This document shows positions 29,752 through 39,083 of a DNA stretch of 64,000 nt, piece by piece. The notes beneath the pieces are model-generated. The model saw nothing but the letters and a program-made list of their open reading frames with translations, ran no database searches and had not been told where the DNA came from. This stretch comes from Blastopirellula retiformator (lineage in GTDB: Bacteria > Planctomycetota > Planctomycetia > Pirellulales > Pirellulaceae). The stretch is from positions 434,001 through 498,000 of the forward strand of contig NZ_SJPF01000001.1 in assembly GCF_007859755.1 (NCBI RefSeq). Reading direction: 5' to 3'. A program made the translations under genes and the position numbers. Each line of letters starts with the position of its first letter. The first letter of the stretch is position 1.

Positions 29752-32002
29752 AGGCGCCTCGCATTTCCATCGGTTGCAGCAAGACCCAGACGCACGCCAG
29801 GAAGAACAGCACCAAGAAGATGCCCCACGGTGCGAAGGTCCGCAGCACTAGCTGCGGCGCAATCCGCTGGGCGATGCGATAGGCGGCCCACAGCGACAGG
29901 CAAAGGCCGATGTCAAGCAACAGCAGCTCCAGCGGCAAGAGCCAAGCGACCGAACTGGCGGTGCAGCAACTGCACTCTCCACCGCCGATCAAAAATTCGG
30001 TCGCCAGGCGATCGTTCGCCATTCGCTCGGTCGCCCACAGCAGCGAGTCGGCGCTAGTGAAGAAGTGAAATGTGTAGTGCGCGGTCCACATGCCCAGGCC
30101 GAGCGGGATCAGTGCCGGGGCGAATCGCATCACATTGGCTCGCCACGAAACGTCGGGCGAAGTCGCTTTGCCGACTGCCTGCATCAACAGCCAGGGAAGA
30201 GCGAGTAGGCCGAGCAACATTCCCACGGTCACCGTCGGCAGTCGTCCCCAACCCAGCCAAGTTGTCAGCGACTCTTCGACGCCGACCAGCGGCACCGTCA
30301 TCCAGGCCGCGTTCAGCAGCGCCGCAAAAAACAAGACCACGATCAATGCCGCCAGATCGGTTCGCTGCGAGTAGCTGCCGACGCCAGAGCGCTGGGGATC
30401 GATCACCAGGTCCGAGCCAATCCGCAGCGGCACTATCGTAATGTTCTGATGCGGACAGGCATCAGCGCAGTCGAGACAGAATGTGCAGTCGAGATTTCCC
30501 TGCTTCTTGGGCACGAACAGCGACAGCTGACAGCCGGGCGAATTGGCGCTTCCGGCCAGGCAGTCACGAGTTCGACAGCCGGCGCAGACGTCCGTTGAGC
30601 GTGCGGCGACCTGGCTGGGCGAGACGAGCGACTGCACGAAGTTGAATTGGCCGATCGGGCAAACGTATTTACAAAAGGGCGCCTGGGCGAAGAGCAGGTC
30701 GAACGCCAGTGCGACGACGAAGAAGCCGAGAATGATGGCGGCCGTCCAGGCGGGACGGTCCCACAGCGAGAACGCTTCGTAGGCCCAAAAGAAAATGGCG
30801 AGCAACGCGACGGCCGGCCATTTGTTCTGCAGCCATTTTGGAAACGTGTAGTTGAGACGAAAGCGTCGAGCCAATCCGCGCAGCGCGGTAAAGGGACAGA
30901 CTGCGCAAAAGAAATTGCCGCCGACGATTAGCGTGATTACCAGGATGGCCCGCCAATGAATCCAGGGGGCGACGCCAGCCAGATTGAGCGGCGAGATCTG
31001 CGGCCCGGTCAGACCATCAAGGATGACGATCGCGGCCAGCGCGAACATCGTCCAACGCAGGGTGACGCGCACGGCCCGCGGTTGTAACAGCGACGCCCAA
31101 AGCGATGGCTGCGGACCGGTTGGCTTGTCAGATCGCCGGGGGACGGCGATCGGGCGAGGACGGACTTGCCGGCGAGCAGTCGCGTGGTTGCTCGACATTT
31201 GCTCGGCGACGATCCAAAAAAGAGCGGCGACGTAGGCGAGCGACGTCGGAATCCACATCAGCGCTCCGGCCAACGATTGGTCGTCGAGCGGCGAGATGTG
31301 CCACAGGTTCGGCGCTGCGTCGTAGTGGGGATACAGAACGCGGGGAGAGAAGCAGAGGATGCCGGAGAGGATTGTCCCCTGGACGCCTGCCAAAAACAGA
31401 TACGGAATCAACAGCCACCGCGAGTAGGTCGTCCGGTGCGGAAATGGCTGGATCACCGGATGCCAAAACAGCAGCGACGCGGCCAGGAACATTGCATGCT
31501 CGACCCGATGCCAGAACTCGCTTTCGAGCGCCAGTTGATAGCAGCCGGGGGCGTGCCAGATCCAGAGCGTCGCCGTATAGAGGACCAGCGCAACTTGCGG
31601 GCGAAACAGCCAGTCGAGCGCGGTGCGCAGTTGACGCGTGCGGGCGAACGGACGGATCCACTCGTCGCGGAACCATTTCGGCATGCCGGCCAGCATCGGC
31701 AACTCGGGCGCCGCCAGCCAAACGAGCGGCGGCGTCACCAACATCAAGAGCAGATGCTGCACCATGTGGATCTGCAGCGAGAACGAGGCGAGCGAATCGA
31801 TTGGCGATTGCAAGGCGAGCGAGATCGACAGTAAGGCGGCGAGGAAGCAGACGAGTCGCCAGACTGGAAAGCGAGTTGAGCCGCGCTCACGTAACGTTCG
31901 CCAGCCGCGTATGTAGATCGTTCCGCTGACGATAAGTGCGAGTAGGACCCCGGGCGCCAGTTGCCACGAGCTGCCAATCGCACTCCAAAAGTCGGCGTTC
32001 AC
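29735..32002 (-). CDS. CtaG-like oxidase assembly protein fused to a NapH/CcoG-like ferredoxin
   Basis: Polytopic membrane protein of 755 residues with two parts. Residues about 10-275 match the caa3-type oxidase assembly factor CtaG (PF09678 type): IHMVQHLLLMLVTPPLVWLA, HRVEHAMFLAASLLFWHPV and multiple helices; this family serves copper centres. Residues about 330-755 are NapH/CcoG-like, with membrane helices and cysteine clusters FFCAVCPF, FCKYVCPIGQ and CTFCLDCADACPH, the last being a 4Fe-4S site. A Cys pair in GGECSCCTASS lies near the end. Joining the two in one chain is unusual. Role: assembly of, or electron supply to, the adjacent aa3-type oxidase. It overlaps the cytochrome b gene by 4 bp. 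Confidence 0.82.
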   Translation of the reverse strand: MNADFWSAIGSSWQLAPGVLLALIVSGTIYIRGWRTLRERGSTRFPVWRLVCFLAALLSISLALQSPIDSLASFSLQIHMVQHLLLMLVTPPLVWLAAPELPMLAGMPKWFRDEWIRPFARTRQLRTALDWLFRPQVALVLYTATLWIWHAPGCYQLALESEFWHRVEHAMFLAASLLFWHPVIQPFPHRTTYSRWLLIPYLFLAGVQGTILSGILCFSPRVLYPHYDAAPNLWHISPLDDQSLAGALMWIPTSLAYVAALFWIVAEQMSSNHATARRQVRPRPIAVPRRSDKPTGPQPSLWASLLQPRAVRVTLRWTMFALAAIVILDGLTGPQISPLNLAGVAPWIHWRAILVITLIVGGNFFCAVCPFTALRGLARRFRLNYTFPKWLQNKWPAVALLAIFFWAYEAFSLWDRPAWTAAIILGFFVVALAFDLLFAQAPFCKYVCPIGQFNFVQSLVSPSQVAARSTDVCAGCRTRDCLAGSANSPGCQLSLFVPKKQGNLDCTFCLDCADACPHQNITIVPLRIGSDLVIDPQRSGVGSYSQRTDLAALIVVLFFAALLNAAWMTVPLVGVEESLTTWLGWGRLPTVTVGMLLGLLALPWLLMQAVGKATSPDVSWRANVMRFAPALIPLGLGMWTAHYTFHFFTSADSLLWATERMANDRLATEFLIGGGECSCCTASSVAWLLPLELLLLDIGLCLSLWAAYRIAQRIAPQLVLRTFAPWGIFLVLFFLACVWVLLQPMEMRGAYVAGL

Positions 32003-33480
32003 GGAGCTACTTGAGCGGTGGCGAGCGGCTCGACCGATGCGGAAGGCACAGCCGCCGGCGCAAACCCTTCGGGCCGCATCTTGACCAGGAAGGCGACCAG
32101 CGCGGCGACTTCGGCGCTGTTCATTTGCTGTGCGTAGGCGGGCATATTGCCGCCACCTTGCACAACTTGGCGGACCATCGCGTCGGGATTCATGCGGATG
32201 CCGACGTCGGTCAGGTCAGGGCCGCGATGCCCGCCAGAGCCTTCGAGCGCGTGGCAGTTGCGGCAGCATTTGTTTTGGAAGACGATCGCCCCTTGCAGTT
32301 CGACCGGCGAAAGCTCGGCGACGATGTTTTGCGGAACCGGGGCGTTGCTCCAGGCCTGCATCTCCGGCGACCAGGGAGAGGTCGCGCCATACCAGCCGAG
32401 GATCATGAACGTGACGAACGAAACCAGCACCACCAGCACCGCGACCGGACGACGGCGAGCGCTTCGTTCGCCGGTTCCTGCGACGAAGGGGACGGCCAAA
32501 AGCGCGAAAACGCCGATGACCGGCAGGCCGAGCATCAGGAAAGCTTCCATCGATGGCGGCGACAACGCGGCCATTGCAAAGACCGGCAGGAAGTACCAAT
32601 CGGGACGCGGTTCGGCATGGATCAGCGTTGGGTCGGGAATCTCGCCGGGACCTTTCGGACCGACGATCACCGCCAGGGCGACGACCACCAGCACGCCGAT
32701 CGCACAGGCGACGCCATCGCGATACAGGGCGTGCGGAAAGAAGGGGATTCCCTTCTCAAGCAGCTTCTCGTATTGCTGGTGATAGGTCGCTTTGTCGACT
32801 GGCTCGCCGGGCGTCGGCGGTTCCGAAATTCCTCGTTTCACCACCAGGTACAAGTGCACCGCCAGCAGCGCAAACAAGATGCCCGGCAAGATGAAGACGT
32901 GCAGCGTAAAGAAGCGGCTGAGCGTTTCGCTGCCGATGTACTCGCCGCCGAGGATGAAATGGACGATCGAGGGACCAATCCAGGGGACGCGGCCCGCGGC
33001 GGCGACCGCCACGCTGACGCCCCAGTACGAGTCGCCATCGTAACGCAAGACCTGACCCGAGAACGCCAGGCCCAGCGTCATCAACAGCAGGCCAACGCCA
33101 ACCATCCAGGTCAATTCTCGTGGGTACTTGTAGGCGCCCATCAAGAAGACTTGCGACATATGGACGAACAGCATCACCACCATGCCGGTCGCCGACCAGT
33201 AGTGGATGCCCCGCATCAGCCAACCGAACGGCGCTTCGTAGTTGAGGTATTCGAGACTGGCGTAGGCGTCGGCGGCGGTTGGCTGGTAGACCATCGCCAG
33301 GCAGATGCCGGTCACGATCTGGAGCATCAGAAAGGTCAGCGTCATGCTGCCGAAGACGTACCACCAGCCGACCGGCTTGGCGAGCGCCGCGGGAACCGGG
33401 TGACGCATCACCGGCCAGAGCGAATCGCGCAACTCGAGCCGATGTTCGAGCCAGTCCCAGACTTGCTTGATCGTATTCAT
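31999..33480 (-). CDS. Cytochrome b with C-terminal heme-c domain
   Basis: Quinol-oxidising core subunit of a cytochrome bc-type complex (493 residues). The N-terminal four-helix part has heme-ligand histidines in GIHYWSATGMVVMLFVHMSQ and GSETLSRFFTLHVFILPGIL, with the Qo-site segment before it. The b6/IV-like C-terminal part has PDWYFLPVFAM. Residues about 398-493 add a monoheme cytochrome c domain: CCRNCHALEG is the CxxCH site, and the Met in GGNMPAYAQQM is a probable axial ligand. Such a fusion passes electrons straight towards the oxidase. It lies 12 bp after the Rieske gene and overlaps the CtaG-NapH gene. Confidence 0.9.
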   Translation of the reverse strand: MNTIKQVWDWLEHRLELRDSLWPVMRHPVPAALAKPVGWWYVFGSMTLTFLMLQIVTGICLAMVYQPTAADAYASLEYLNYEAPFGWLMRGIHYWSATGMVVMLFVHMSQVFLMGAYKYPRELTWMVGVGLLLMTLGLAFSGQVLRYDGDSYWGVSVAVAAAGRVPWIGPSIVHFILGGEYIGSETLSRFFTLHVFILPGILFALLAVHLYLVVKRGISEPPTPGEPVDKATYHQQYEKLLEKGIPFFPHALYRDGVACAIGVLVVVALAVIVGPKGPGEIPDPTLIHAEPRPDWYFLPVFAMAALSPPSMEAFLMLGLPVIGVFALLAVPFVAGTGERSARRRPVAVLVVLVSFVTFMILGWYGATSPWSPEMQAWSNAPVPQNIVAELSPVELQGAIVFQNKCCRNCHALEGSGGHRGPDLTDVGIRMNPDAMVRQVVQGGGNMPAYAQQMNSAEVAALVAFLVKMRPEGFAPAAVPSASVEPLATAQVAP

Positions 33481-33492
33481 GCGACTTGTGCG

Positions 33493-34017
33493 TTAACCAG
33501 GTTGCTGAAGGGTCGGCAGGTGTCCCAGCTTTACCAGCAGGTCCCCTTTTTCCAGGCGATGTTCGTACTGATAAAGTCCTCGCGGCGGCGGCCCCGACGC
33601 GTGAGATCCATCTTCGTAGTAGACGCCGCCATGACAGGGGCACATAAACAGTCCGGCGTCGGCCAGCCAATTGACGGGACAGCCGAGATGCGTGCAGTTG
33701 ATCGCAAAGATCTGGAAGGTCGCCTCGTCGGCGCGGCGGACATAAATCGCGATCTTGCCGGCGTCGCCATCTCCCAGGCTATGCAGCGGATTTTGTAAAT
33801 CGACCAGGCGGGTCTTGCCCACGGGGAACTCATCTACCTTGCCGGCAGTCGTCCATTGGTCGTCCCGTTTGCGCAAGGGGCCGAACAAAAAGCCGACGAT
33901 CGGAATGCCGGCGGCGGCCGACGCCAGGCCGCCCAGCAAGATGGCGGTCCACTTCAGCAAGCCACGACGTTCTTCGTCAGTAGAATTCGAGTTGGATGTC
34001 GCGTGTTTCATGGTCAA
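33493..34017 (-). CDS. Rieske iron-sulfur protein
   Basis: 2Fe-2S subunit of the bc-type complex (174 residues). The N-terminal membrane anchor (AILLGGLASAAAGIPIVGFL) is preceded by a polar stretch with an arginine pair, so Tat export is likely. The cluster ligands are in CTHLGCPVNW and CPCHGGVYYEDG (C-x-H...C-x-x-H). It transfers electrons from quinol to the heme c of cytochrome b or to the diheme cytochrome. Its start abuts the stop of the cytochrome c gene (34018). Confidence 0.95.
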   Translation of the reverse strand: MTMKHATSNSNSTDEERRGLLKWTAILLGGLASAAAGIPIVGFLFGPLRKRDDQWTTAGKVDEFPVGKTRLVDLQNPLHSLGDGDAGKIAIYVRRADEATFQIFAINCTHLGCPVNWLADAGLFMCPCHGGVYYEDGSHASGPPPRGLYQYEHRLEKGDLLVKLGHLPTLQQPG

Positions 34018-34776
34018 TCAGTTGGCGGTTTCTTGGTCGACTTGACGCTGGGCGGCGACGGCGCCTGGCTTTTGCAGCGAGCGGACGTAGGCGGTGATGT
34101 CGGAAATTTGCTCCGACGTGAAGGGCTCGCCGGTGTGCGATTGCTTGCCCATCGTGGCGAAGTCGGGCATTTTTAGATCGGGACGGCCGGTGATGATGAA
34201 TCGACGCAGTTCGATATCGCTCATCAAACGAGCCAGGGACGGATCGTCGAGCGGACCGGCGCCATCTTCTTCACCAACGCCAGCGTCGCCGTGACATTTG
34301 GCGCAGGACGTGTGGAACAGCTCTTTGCCGCTGGCGACGTCAGCGTTCCTCAGGCCAGCCGGATCATCGGCCGAAACTTGGTACGGGGGAAGGTTACTGG
34401 AAAAGGCGTCGCTCGCCTTCCAGGTCTCCCGGATTCCGGCGACTACGATCTTCACTTGCTCCGGCGTCAGGGCGCCGCCGTTGCTGTTGGCGAAGGCCGG
34501 CATCAGCGTGTTCGGGCGACCGTTGGCGATTGTGTCGTGCAGTTGCTCATCGCTGACGATCGCTTGGAACAGCGAGTCATTCAGCGGCGGGGCAGGGCCC
34601 ATCTCGCCTTCCGCGCCATGACAGCCAGAGCAATTGGTTTGGAACAGTTTGACGAAGTCGGTGACTTCATCTGGACGGACGTAGCGATCGGTCGGGTCAG
34701 GTTTGCCGCAACCAACTATCGCTGCTGTGGAGAGCAGCAGGGCGGCGAGCGCTTGAGTGATGTTTGTTTTAGGCAT
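34018..34776 (-). CDS. Diheme cytochrome c lipoprotein
   Basis: Electron carrier of 252 residues with two heme-binding motifs, CSGCHGAEG (about residue 52) and CAKCHGDAG (about residue 160), each followed by a cytochrome-c domain with a candidate Met ligand (NTLMPAF, LKMPDFATM). The N-terminus has a lipobox, LLLSTAAIVGCGKPD, so the protein is probably lipid-anchored outside the membrane. It should link the bc part to the oxidase. It overlaps the upstream membrane protein by 8 bp. Confidence 0.9.
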   Translation of the reverse strand: MPKTNITQALAALLLSTAAIVGCGKPDPTDRYVRPDEVTDFVKLFQTNCSGCHGAEGEMGPAPPLNDSLFQAIVSDEQLHDTIANGRPNTLMPAFANSNGGALTPEQVKIVVAGIRETWKASDAFSSNLPPYQVSADDPAGLRNADVASGKELFHTSCAKCHGDAGVGEEDGAGPLDDPSLARLMSDIELRRFIITGRPDLKMPDFATMGKQSHTGEPFTSEQISDITAYVRSLQKPGAVAAQRQVDQETAN

Positions 34777-35590
34777 CGCGAGGCTCCTGATCGCCGAGCG
34801 GCGTCAGTCGAGCGGCCGAGACTTTCTCAGACCGGACGACGACCATGCCCATGACGATGCCAAAGGCAAACTGCGATGCGATAAACCAGGGCCAACTGAC
34901 GAACTGGCTCATCACCGGGTTCAGCACGCCCATGAAGGCGTAGATCAATGCGGACCAGAGGAGCGGGCCAACGACGCCTCCCCAGAACACCGGCGAGTTG
35001 GGAAGCGTTGGCAACAGCACGCCGAAGAAGAGCCCGACCATCAGTGAAGTCGCCAGGTGAATAACGACGCCGATGATGAGCGCCGCCATGCTGAACTGGG
35101 CAAGTTCTGCGACAGTGTTATCGGCAAAGCCGGGCAAGATCATCGCGGCCAGCAGATTGATCGGGTACCAGAAACCTCGTCCGCTGAACAAACCATACAG
35201 CGATGCGACGACCGCCATGACGGCGCCGCCGGCGAGTCCTCCTTTGATGCCGGCCGAGTAAGGGTGAACCTTCTCGGGAAGCTCCAGTCGCTGTCCTGGC
35301 GAGGGAGCAAGTACGCGCTTGCGCGACGGCTGGATCGGCTTGGCTCGCAGTTCCGGCGCGACTAGCGGCTCTTCCACTTCCGCGTCTTCGGTCAGCAGTT
35401 GTCCGAACCAGCCGAACAGCGCGGTGATGATGATGCCGACGCCGACCAGCGAAAAGACGAAGTTGGTCGGGATTCCCAGCGCCAACAGTCCGACGCCGGC
35501 GGCCAGCGCCATTGGCCACGCGGTCGGCCGAGGCATCGCGATCGACTCGGGATGCGGCGAGGTTTCGGAATTGGAAGACGATTCAGACAT
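34769..35590 (-). CDS. Polytopic membrane protein of the respiratory operon
   Basis: Protein of 273 residues with about six membrane helices: an N-terminal pair (PMALAAGVGLLALGIPTNFV, VGVGIIITALFGWFGQLL), a cytoplasmic loop rich in Pro/Arg, then a C-terminal set starting at GGLAGGAVMAVVASLYGLFS. No redox motif is seen. By position, between oxidase subunit III and the diheme cytochrome, it is a likely accessory subunit of the bc-oxidase assembly, but I do not recognise a named family. Confidence 0.6.
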   Translation of the reverse strand: MSESSSNSETSPHPESIAMPRPTAWPMALAAGVGLLALGIPTNFVFSLVGVGIIITALFGWFGQLLTEDAEVEEPLVAPELRAKPIQPSRKRVLAPSPGQRLELPEKVHPYSAGIKGGLAGGAVMAVVASLYGLFSGRGFWYPINLLAAMILPGFADNTVAELAQFSMAALIIGVVIHLATSLMVGLFFGVLLPTLPNSPVFWGGVVGPLLWSALIYAFMGVLNPVMSQFVSWPWFIASQFAFGIVMGMVVVRSEKVSAARLTPLGDQEPRDA

Positions 35591-35599
35591 GGTGGCTCG

Positions 35600-36202
35600 T
35601 TACGTTCCCATCCAATAGACGACGCCAAAGATGACGATCCAAACTGCGTCGACAAAGTGCCAATACCATGAGACCAGCTCTGGGGCCTCGGCGTCAGGCG
35701 AAATCCGCCCGGCCCGCTCTAGGCAGGTGATGATCGTTAGCAAGATCAATCCGACGGTGACGTGAAAGGCGTGAAAACCAATCAGCGTATAGAACGTGGT
35801 GCCGAACAGGTTGCGGCCGATCGTCAGGCCATCTTTGTAGATCAGCTCTTCCCACTCGTAGGCGGTGCCGACCAAAAACAGCACGCCGAGCGTAATCGTG
35901 AGGAACATCCAGATGCTGAACCCGCTCAGGCTGTTCGCCTTACGAGCGTTCATCGCCAGCATGATCGTGCCGCTGCTGCCGAGCAGGAAAGCGCTGTTGA
36001 TTACGGCGCGGGTCAGACTGAGCGACTCGGCTGGCGTCGGCCCACTTTGATCTTCGCCCAGGTAAATCAAATAGGCGACGACCAGCGTGCTGAAGAACGC
36101 CGCCTCGGAGCAGAGGAATGCCGTCATCCCGACTTGCGCCGTCGTCAGCGGAAATTCGCTGCTCTCGATCGGCGGAAGTTCGTCGGCGGTGGAGTTACTC
36201 AT
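35600..36202 (-). CDS. ctaE: Cytochrome c oxidase subunit III
   Basis: Membrane subunit of the heme-copper oxidase (200 residues, the short bacterial form with about five helices). Typical segments are GMTAFLCSEAAFFSTLVVAY near the N-terminus (the conserved F-x-x-S-E-x-x-F-F pattern), TFYTLIGFHAFHVTVGLILL, and the C-terminal SWYWHFVDAVWIVIFGVVYW. It stabilises proton uptake in subunit I. It overlaps the subunit I gene by 8 bp. Confidence 0.94.
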   Translation of the reverse strand: MSNSTADELPPIESSEFPLTTAQVGMTAFLCSEAAFFSTLVVAYLIYLGEDQSGPTPAESLSLTRAVINSAFLLGSSGTIMLAMNARKANSLSGFSIWMFLTITLGVLFLVGTAYEWEELIYKDGLTIGRNLFGTTFYTLIGFHAFHVTVGLILLTIITCLERAGRISPDAEAPELVSWYWHFVDAVWIVIFGVVYWMGT

Positions 36203-37859
36203 ATTTCCAGTCCGGATCTTCCGGATGTTTCAGGTCCCAAAGCGGGCGCCGGCTGCGGACCGCCAGGATTTGTTCAAAGTTGTACGACGGCGGCGGGCTG
36301 CTGGTCGCCCATTCCAGCGTCCAGGCGTCCCAAGGATCGTCGCCCGCTTTTTTGCCAGAGCGAAGCGAAACGGCGATGTTGATGAAGAAGAACAGAATGC
36401 CGAAGCCCATGACGAAGGCGCCGATGGTCGAAATCTGATTCCAGATCTCCCAGCCTTGTCCCGCTTCGTAGGTGTAAACGCGACGCGGCATCCCCAGGAT
36501 GCCCGCGATGTGCATTGGGCCAAACAGCAGGTTGAAGCCGATAAACAGCAGCCAGAAGTGCCACAGCCCCAGCTTCTCGCTCAGCATCTTGCCGGTCGCT
36601 TTCGGGAACCAGTAGTAGCAACCTCCCATTAGCGCGAACAGGCTTCCGCCGAACAACACATAGTGGAAGTGAGCGACCAGGAAGTAGCTGTCGGAAACCT
36701 GCCAATCGACCGGAACGGTCGCCAGCATGATGCCGGTCAAACCGCCGATCAAGAACATGCTGAGAAAGCCAAGGGCGAACAGCATCGGGGTGCGCATCTT
36801 CAGCCGACCGCCATACAACGTCGCCGTCCAGTTGAAGACCTTGATGCCGGTTGGTACCGCGATCAAAAAACTCGCTGCCGAGAAATAAGCGTCGAGCCGA
36901 TCGTCTAAACCAACGGTGAACATGTGGTGCGCCCACACGCCTAGGCTGATCAAGCCGATGGCCGCGGTCGCCGCCGCCATCGACGCGTAGCCGAAGATCA
37001 CTTTACGAGAAAAGACTGGGATGATCTCGGAAATAATTCCAAACGCCGGCAACACCATGATGTAGACCTCCGGATGTCCGAAGAACCAGAACAGGTGTTG
37101 CCACAACAGGGCCGAGCCGCCGCTTTGCGTGTCAAAGAAATGCGCCCCAGCGTAGCGATCGAGAATCAGCATGATCTGGGCGGCGGTCAGCGGAGGAAAT
37201 GCGACCAGGATCAGCCACGAGTCGATCAGCATCATCCAGACGAACAGCGGAACCTGGTTCAGCTTCATGCCGGGCGCCCGCATCGTCAGGATGGTGGCGA
37301 TCAGGTTGACGGCGAAGGTTAACGCGCCGACGCCGCTGACCGAAGTTCCCAAGATCCAGTAGTCGACCGCGCCGCCGCGGGCATACGCCGGGGAGGTGAG
37401 CGGCGCGTAGGCGAACCAACCGACGTCGGGCGCCGATCCCATGCCGTACAGCGCGTCGCCGGTAAAGTAACAGGTGTAAAGGATGCAGCCGCCGAACAAG
37501 GAGAGCCAAAAGCCGAGCGCGTTCAAACGCGGAAACGCGACATCGCGGCAACCGATCATCAGCGGCACCATGTAATTGGCGAAGCCGGTCAGCATTGGCA
37601 TCACGACGAAGAAGATCATCGTCGTGCCGTGCATCGTAAAGAGCTGGTTGAAGGTGTCGGGGCCGATCAGCGTATTGTCGGGAACCCACAATTGCAGGCG
37701 AATCAGCAGCGCCTCGATACCTCCCACGACCAGAAATAGAAAGCTCATCAGGATGTACATGATCCCGATCCGCTTGTGGTCGACGGTGGTCACCCAGCCG
37801 TGCAGCTGCGTGACCAGCGGCAACGGTGCGCTCGATTGTTCCGCTTCGGCGATCGCCAT
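36195..37859 (-). CDS. ctaD: Cytochrome c oxidase subunit I
   Basis: Catalytic heme-copper subunit (554 residues, 12 helices) that reduces oxygen to water and pumps protons. The CuB site and the cross-linked His-Tyr lie in WFFGHPEVYIMVLPAFG. Heme ligands are in FTMHGTTMIFFVVMP and VAHFHYVLFGG, and the Tyr marks an A-type oxidase (K-channel). The start MAIAEAEQSS lies 2 bp after the subunit II stop. The C-terminal extension (EWATSSPPPSYNFEQILAV) is typical of cyanobacterial- and planctomycete-like aa3 enzymes. Confidence 0.97.
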   Translation of the reverse strand: MAIAEAEQSSAPLPLVTQLHGWVTTVDHKRIGIMYILMSFLFLVVGGIEALLIRLQLWVPDNTLIGPDTFNQLFTMHGTTMIFFVVMPMLTGFANYMVPLMIGCRDVAFPRLNALGFWLSLFGGCILYTCYFTGDALYGMGSAPDVGWFAYAPLTSPAYARGGAVDYWILGTSVSGVGALTFAVNLIATILTMRAPGMKLNQVPLFVWMMLIDSWLILVAFPPLTAAQIMLILDRYAGAHFFDTQSGGSALLWQHLFWFFGHPEVYIMVLPAFGIISEIIPVFSRKVIFGYASMAAATAAIGLISLGVWAHHMFTVGLDDRLDAYFSAASFLIAVPTGIKVFNWTATLYGGRLKMRTPMLFALGFLSMFLIGGLTGIMLATVPVDWQVSDSYFLVAHFHYVLFGGSLFALMGGCYYWFPKATGKMLSEKLGLWHFWLLFIGFNLLFGPMHIAGILGMPRRVYTYEAGQGWEIWNQISTIGAFVMGFGILFFFINIAVSLRSGKKAGDDPWDAWTLEWATSSPPPSYNFEQILAVRSRRPLWDLKHPEDPDWKYE

Positions 37860-37861
37860 GG

Positions 37862-38875
37862 TTATTCCAACGTCATCAGATAATCGACCAACTGCTTCAC
37901 TTCCGTTGGGCTAAGCCGCATGTTGGGCATGTGGCTGCCGGGCTTGGCGTTGTCAGGATCGGCCAGCCAGTCGGAGAGGTTCTCGCGATTGTTTTCCAGC
38001 ACGCCGGCGGCGATTGTGGTGCGGCTCATCAAGTGGGTCAGGTCCGGGCCGAACTTGCCAACTGCCGGTTCACCCCGAATGGTGTGGCAGTTGGCGCAGG
38101 CCTGAGCCATGAAGATCTGCCGACCTTCGTCAACGCCGGGAGCGACCACCGCGTTCTTCTTCTGATTTTCAGCCCAAGCATCAAATTCGGCCTGCGAGAC
38201 GGCGGTGACCTGGATCAGCATCCGGGCATGTTGAGTTCCGCAATATTCGGCACAGCGGCCTTCATAGATGCCAGGGGTATCGGCCTGCAGTCGCATGCGA
38301 TTGGTCTGCGCCGGCACCAGGTCGGTCTTGCCGGCCAGTTTGGGGACCCAAAAGCTGTGAATGACGTCGGCCGACTCCAGCTGCATGAAGACCGGCTTCT
38401 CGGCGTCTTCCTCGGAGGTGGGGATGACCAGTTGGTTAGCGGTAGTGAAGCCGAGATCGGGGTATTCAAACTCCCACCACCACTGATGGCCGACGGCGCG
38501 AACGCGAAGTTCGCCGGCAACCGGCGTTTCGGAACGCATCGCAATCACCGAGCGAATCACCACCAGGCTGAGGACCAAGACGATCAGCGTGGGCGCAAGC
38601 GTCCAGGCGATCTCGATCGGTTGACTGCCATAGATTTGCGGCGGTTCCGAATCGTCGCGCGGGGCGCCGGGGGGATCTCGAAAGCGAATGATGAAGTAGG
38701 CGAGCGCTCCGCCGACCAGCAGAAAGATGATCGCCGAGATCGCCAGGACCAAGTAGAACAGCTCGCGAATCTCGGTAGCGTCGGGACTCGCAGGATTGAA
38801 CATGTCAGGCGTCTGGGCGTTTGCCCACAGCGGAAACGCGACGACCAGCGCCAAAGCAAGAAGCCAGCGCGTCAT
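37862..38875 (-). CDS. ctaC: Cytochrome c oxidase subunit II with fused cytochrome c
   Basis: Electron-entry subunit (about 337 residues). It has a signal peptide (MTRWLLALALVVAFPLWANA), two membrane helices, a cupredoxin domain with the CuA ligands in CAEYCGTQHARM and the aromatic WWWEFEYPD, and a C-terminal cytochrome c domain with CANCHTIRG and a Met in GSHMPNM. This is the caa3-type arrangement. The start is chosen at ATG 38875 so that the signal peptide begins the protein; ATG 38920 would add 15 residues. It is the first gene of the reverse-strand respiratory operon, which runs to 29194. Confidence 0.95.
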   Translation of the reverse strand: MTRWLLALALVVAFPLWANAQTPDMFNPASPDATEIRELFYLVLAISAIIFLLVGGALAYFIIRFRDPPGAPRDDSEPPQIYGSQPIEIAWTLAPTLIVLVLSLVVIRSVIAMRSETPVAGELRVRAVGHQWWWEFEYPDLGFTTANQLVIPTSEEDAEKPVFMQLESADVIHSFWVPKLAGKTDLVPAQTNRMRLQADTPGIYEGRCAEYCGTQHARMLIQVTAVSQAEFDAWAENQKKNAVVAPGVDEGRQIFMAQACANCHTIRGEPAVGKFGPDLTHLMSRTTIAAGVLENNRENLSDWLADPDNAKPGSHMPNMRLSPTEVKQLVDYLMTLE

Positions 38876-39083
38876 GCCGCGGCATGCCTGGCGAAATCTT
38901 TCCTTGCGCAAACTTCGCATTCGCCTCGTCCAGTCGGGTGCAATCGTCCATGTTGAGCATCGATCGCACTACATTCGCTTGTTAGGCGGGGTGCTGTCAA
39001 CTCTTCTCTGCAAAATGTTGCGAAGCGAGCGCGTTCAAACTCGCCAAGGCTACCTATTGTGACGCAACAGGGACGTCGATGCA

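Noticed and set aside
31936-33798. 620-codon forward frame opposite the cytochrome b and Rieske genes
   Set aside because: The opposite strand carries unmistakable cytochrome motifs. The forward translation is Arg/His/Gln-rich, typical of a shadow frame.
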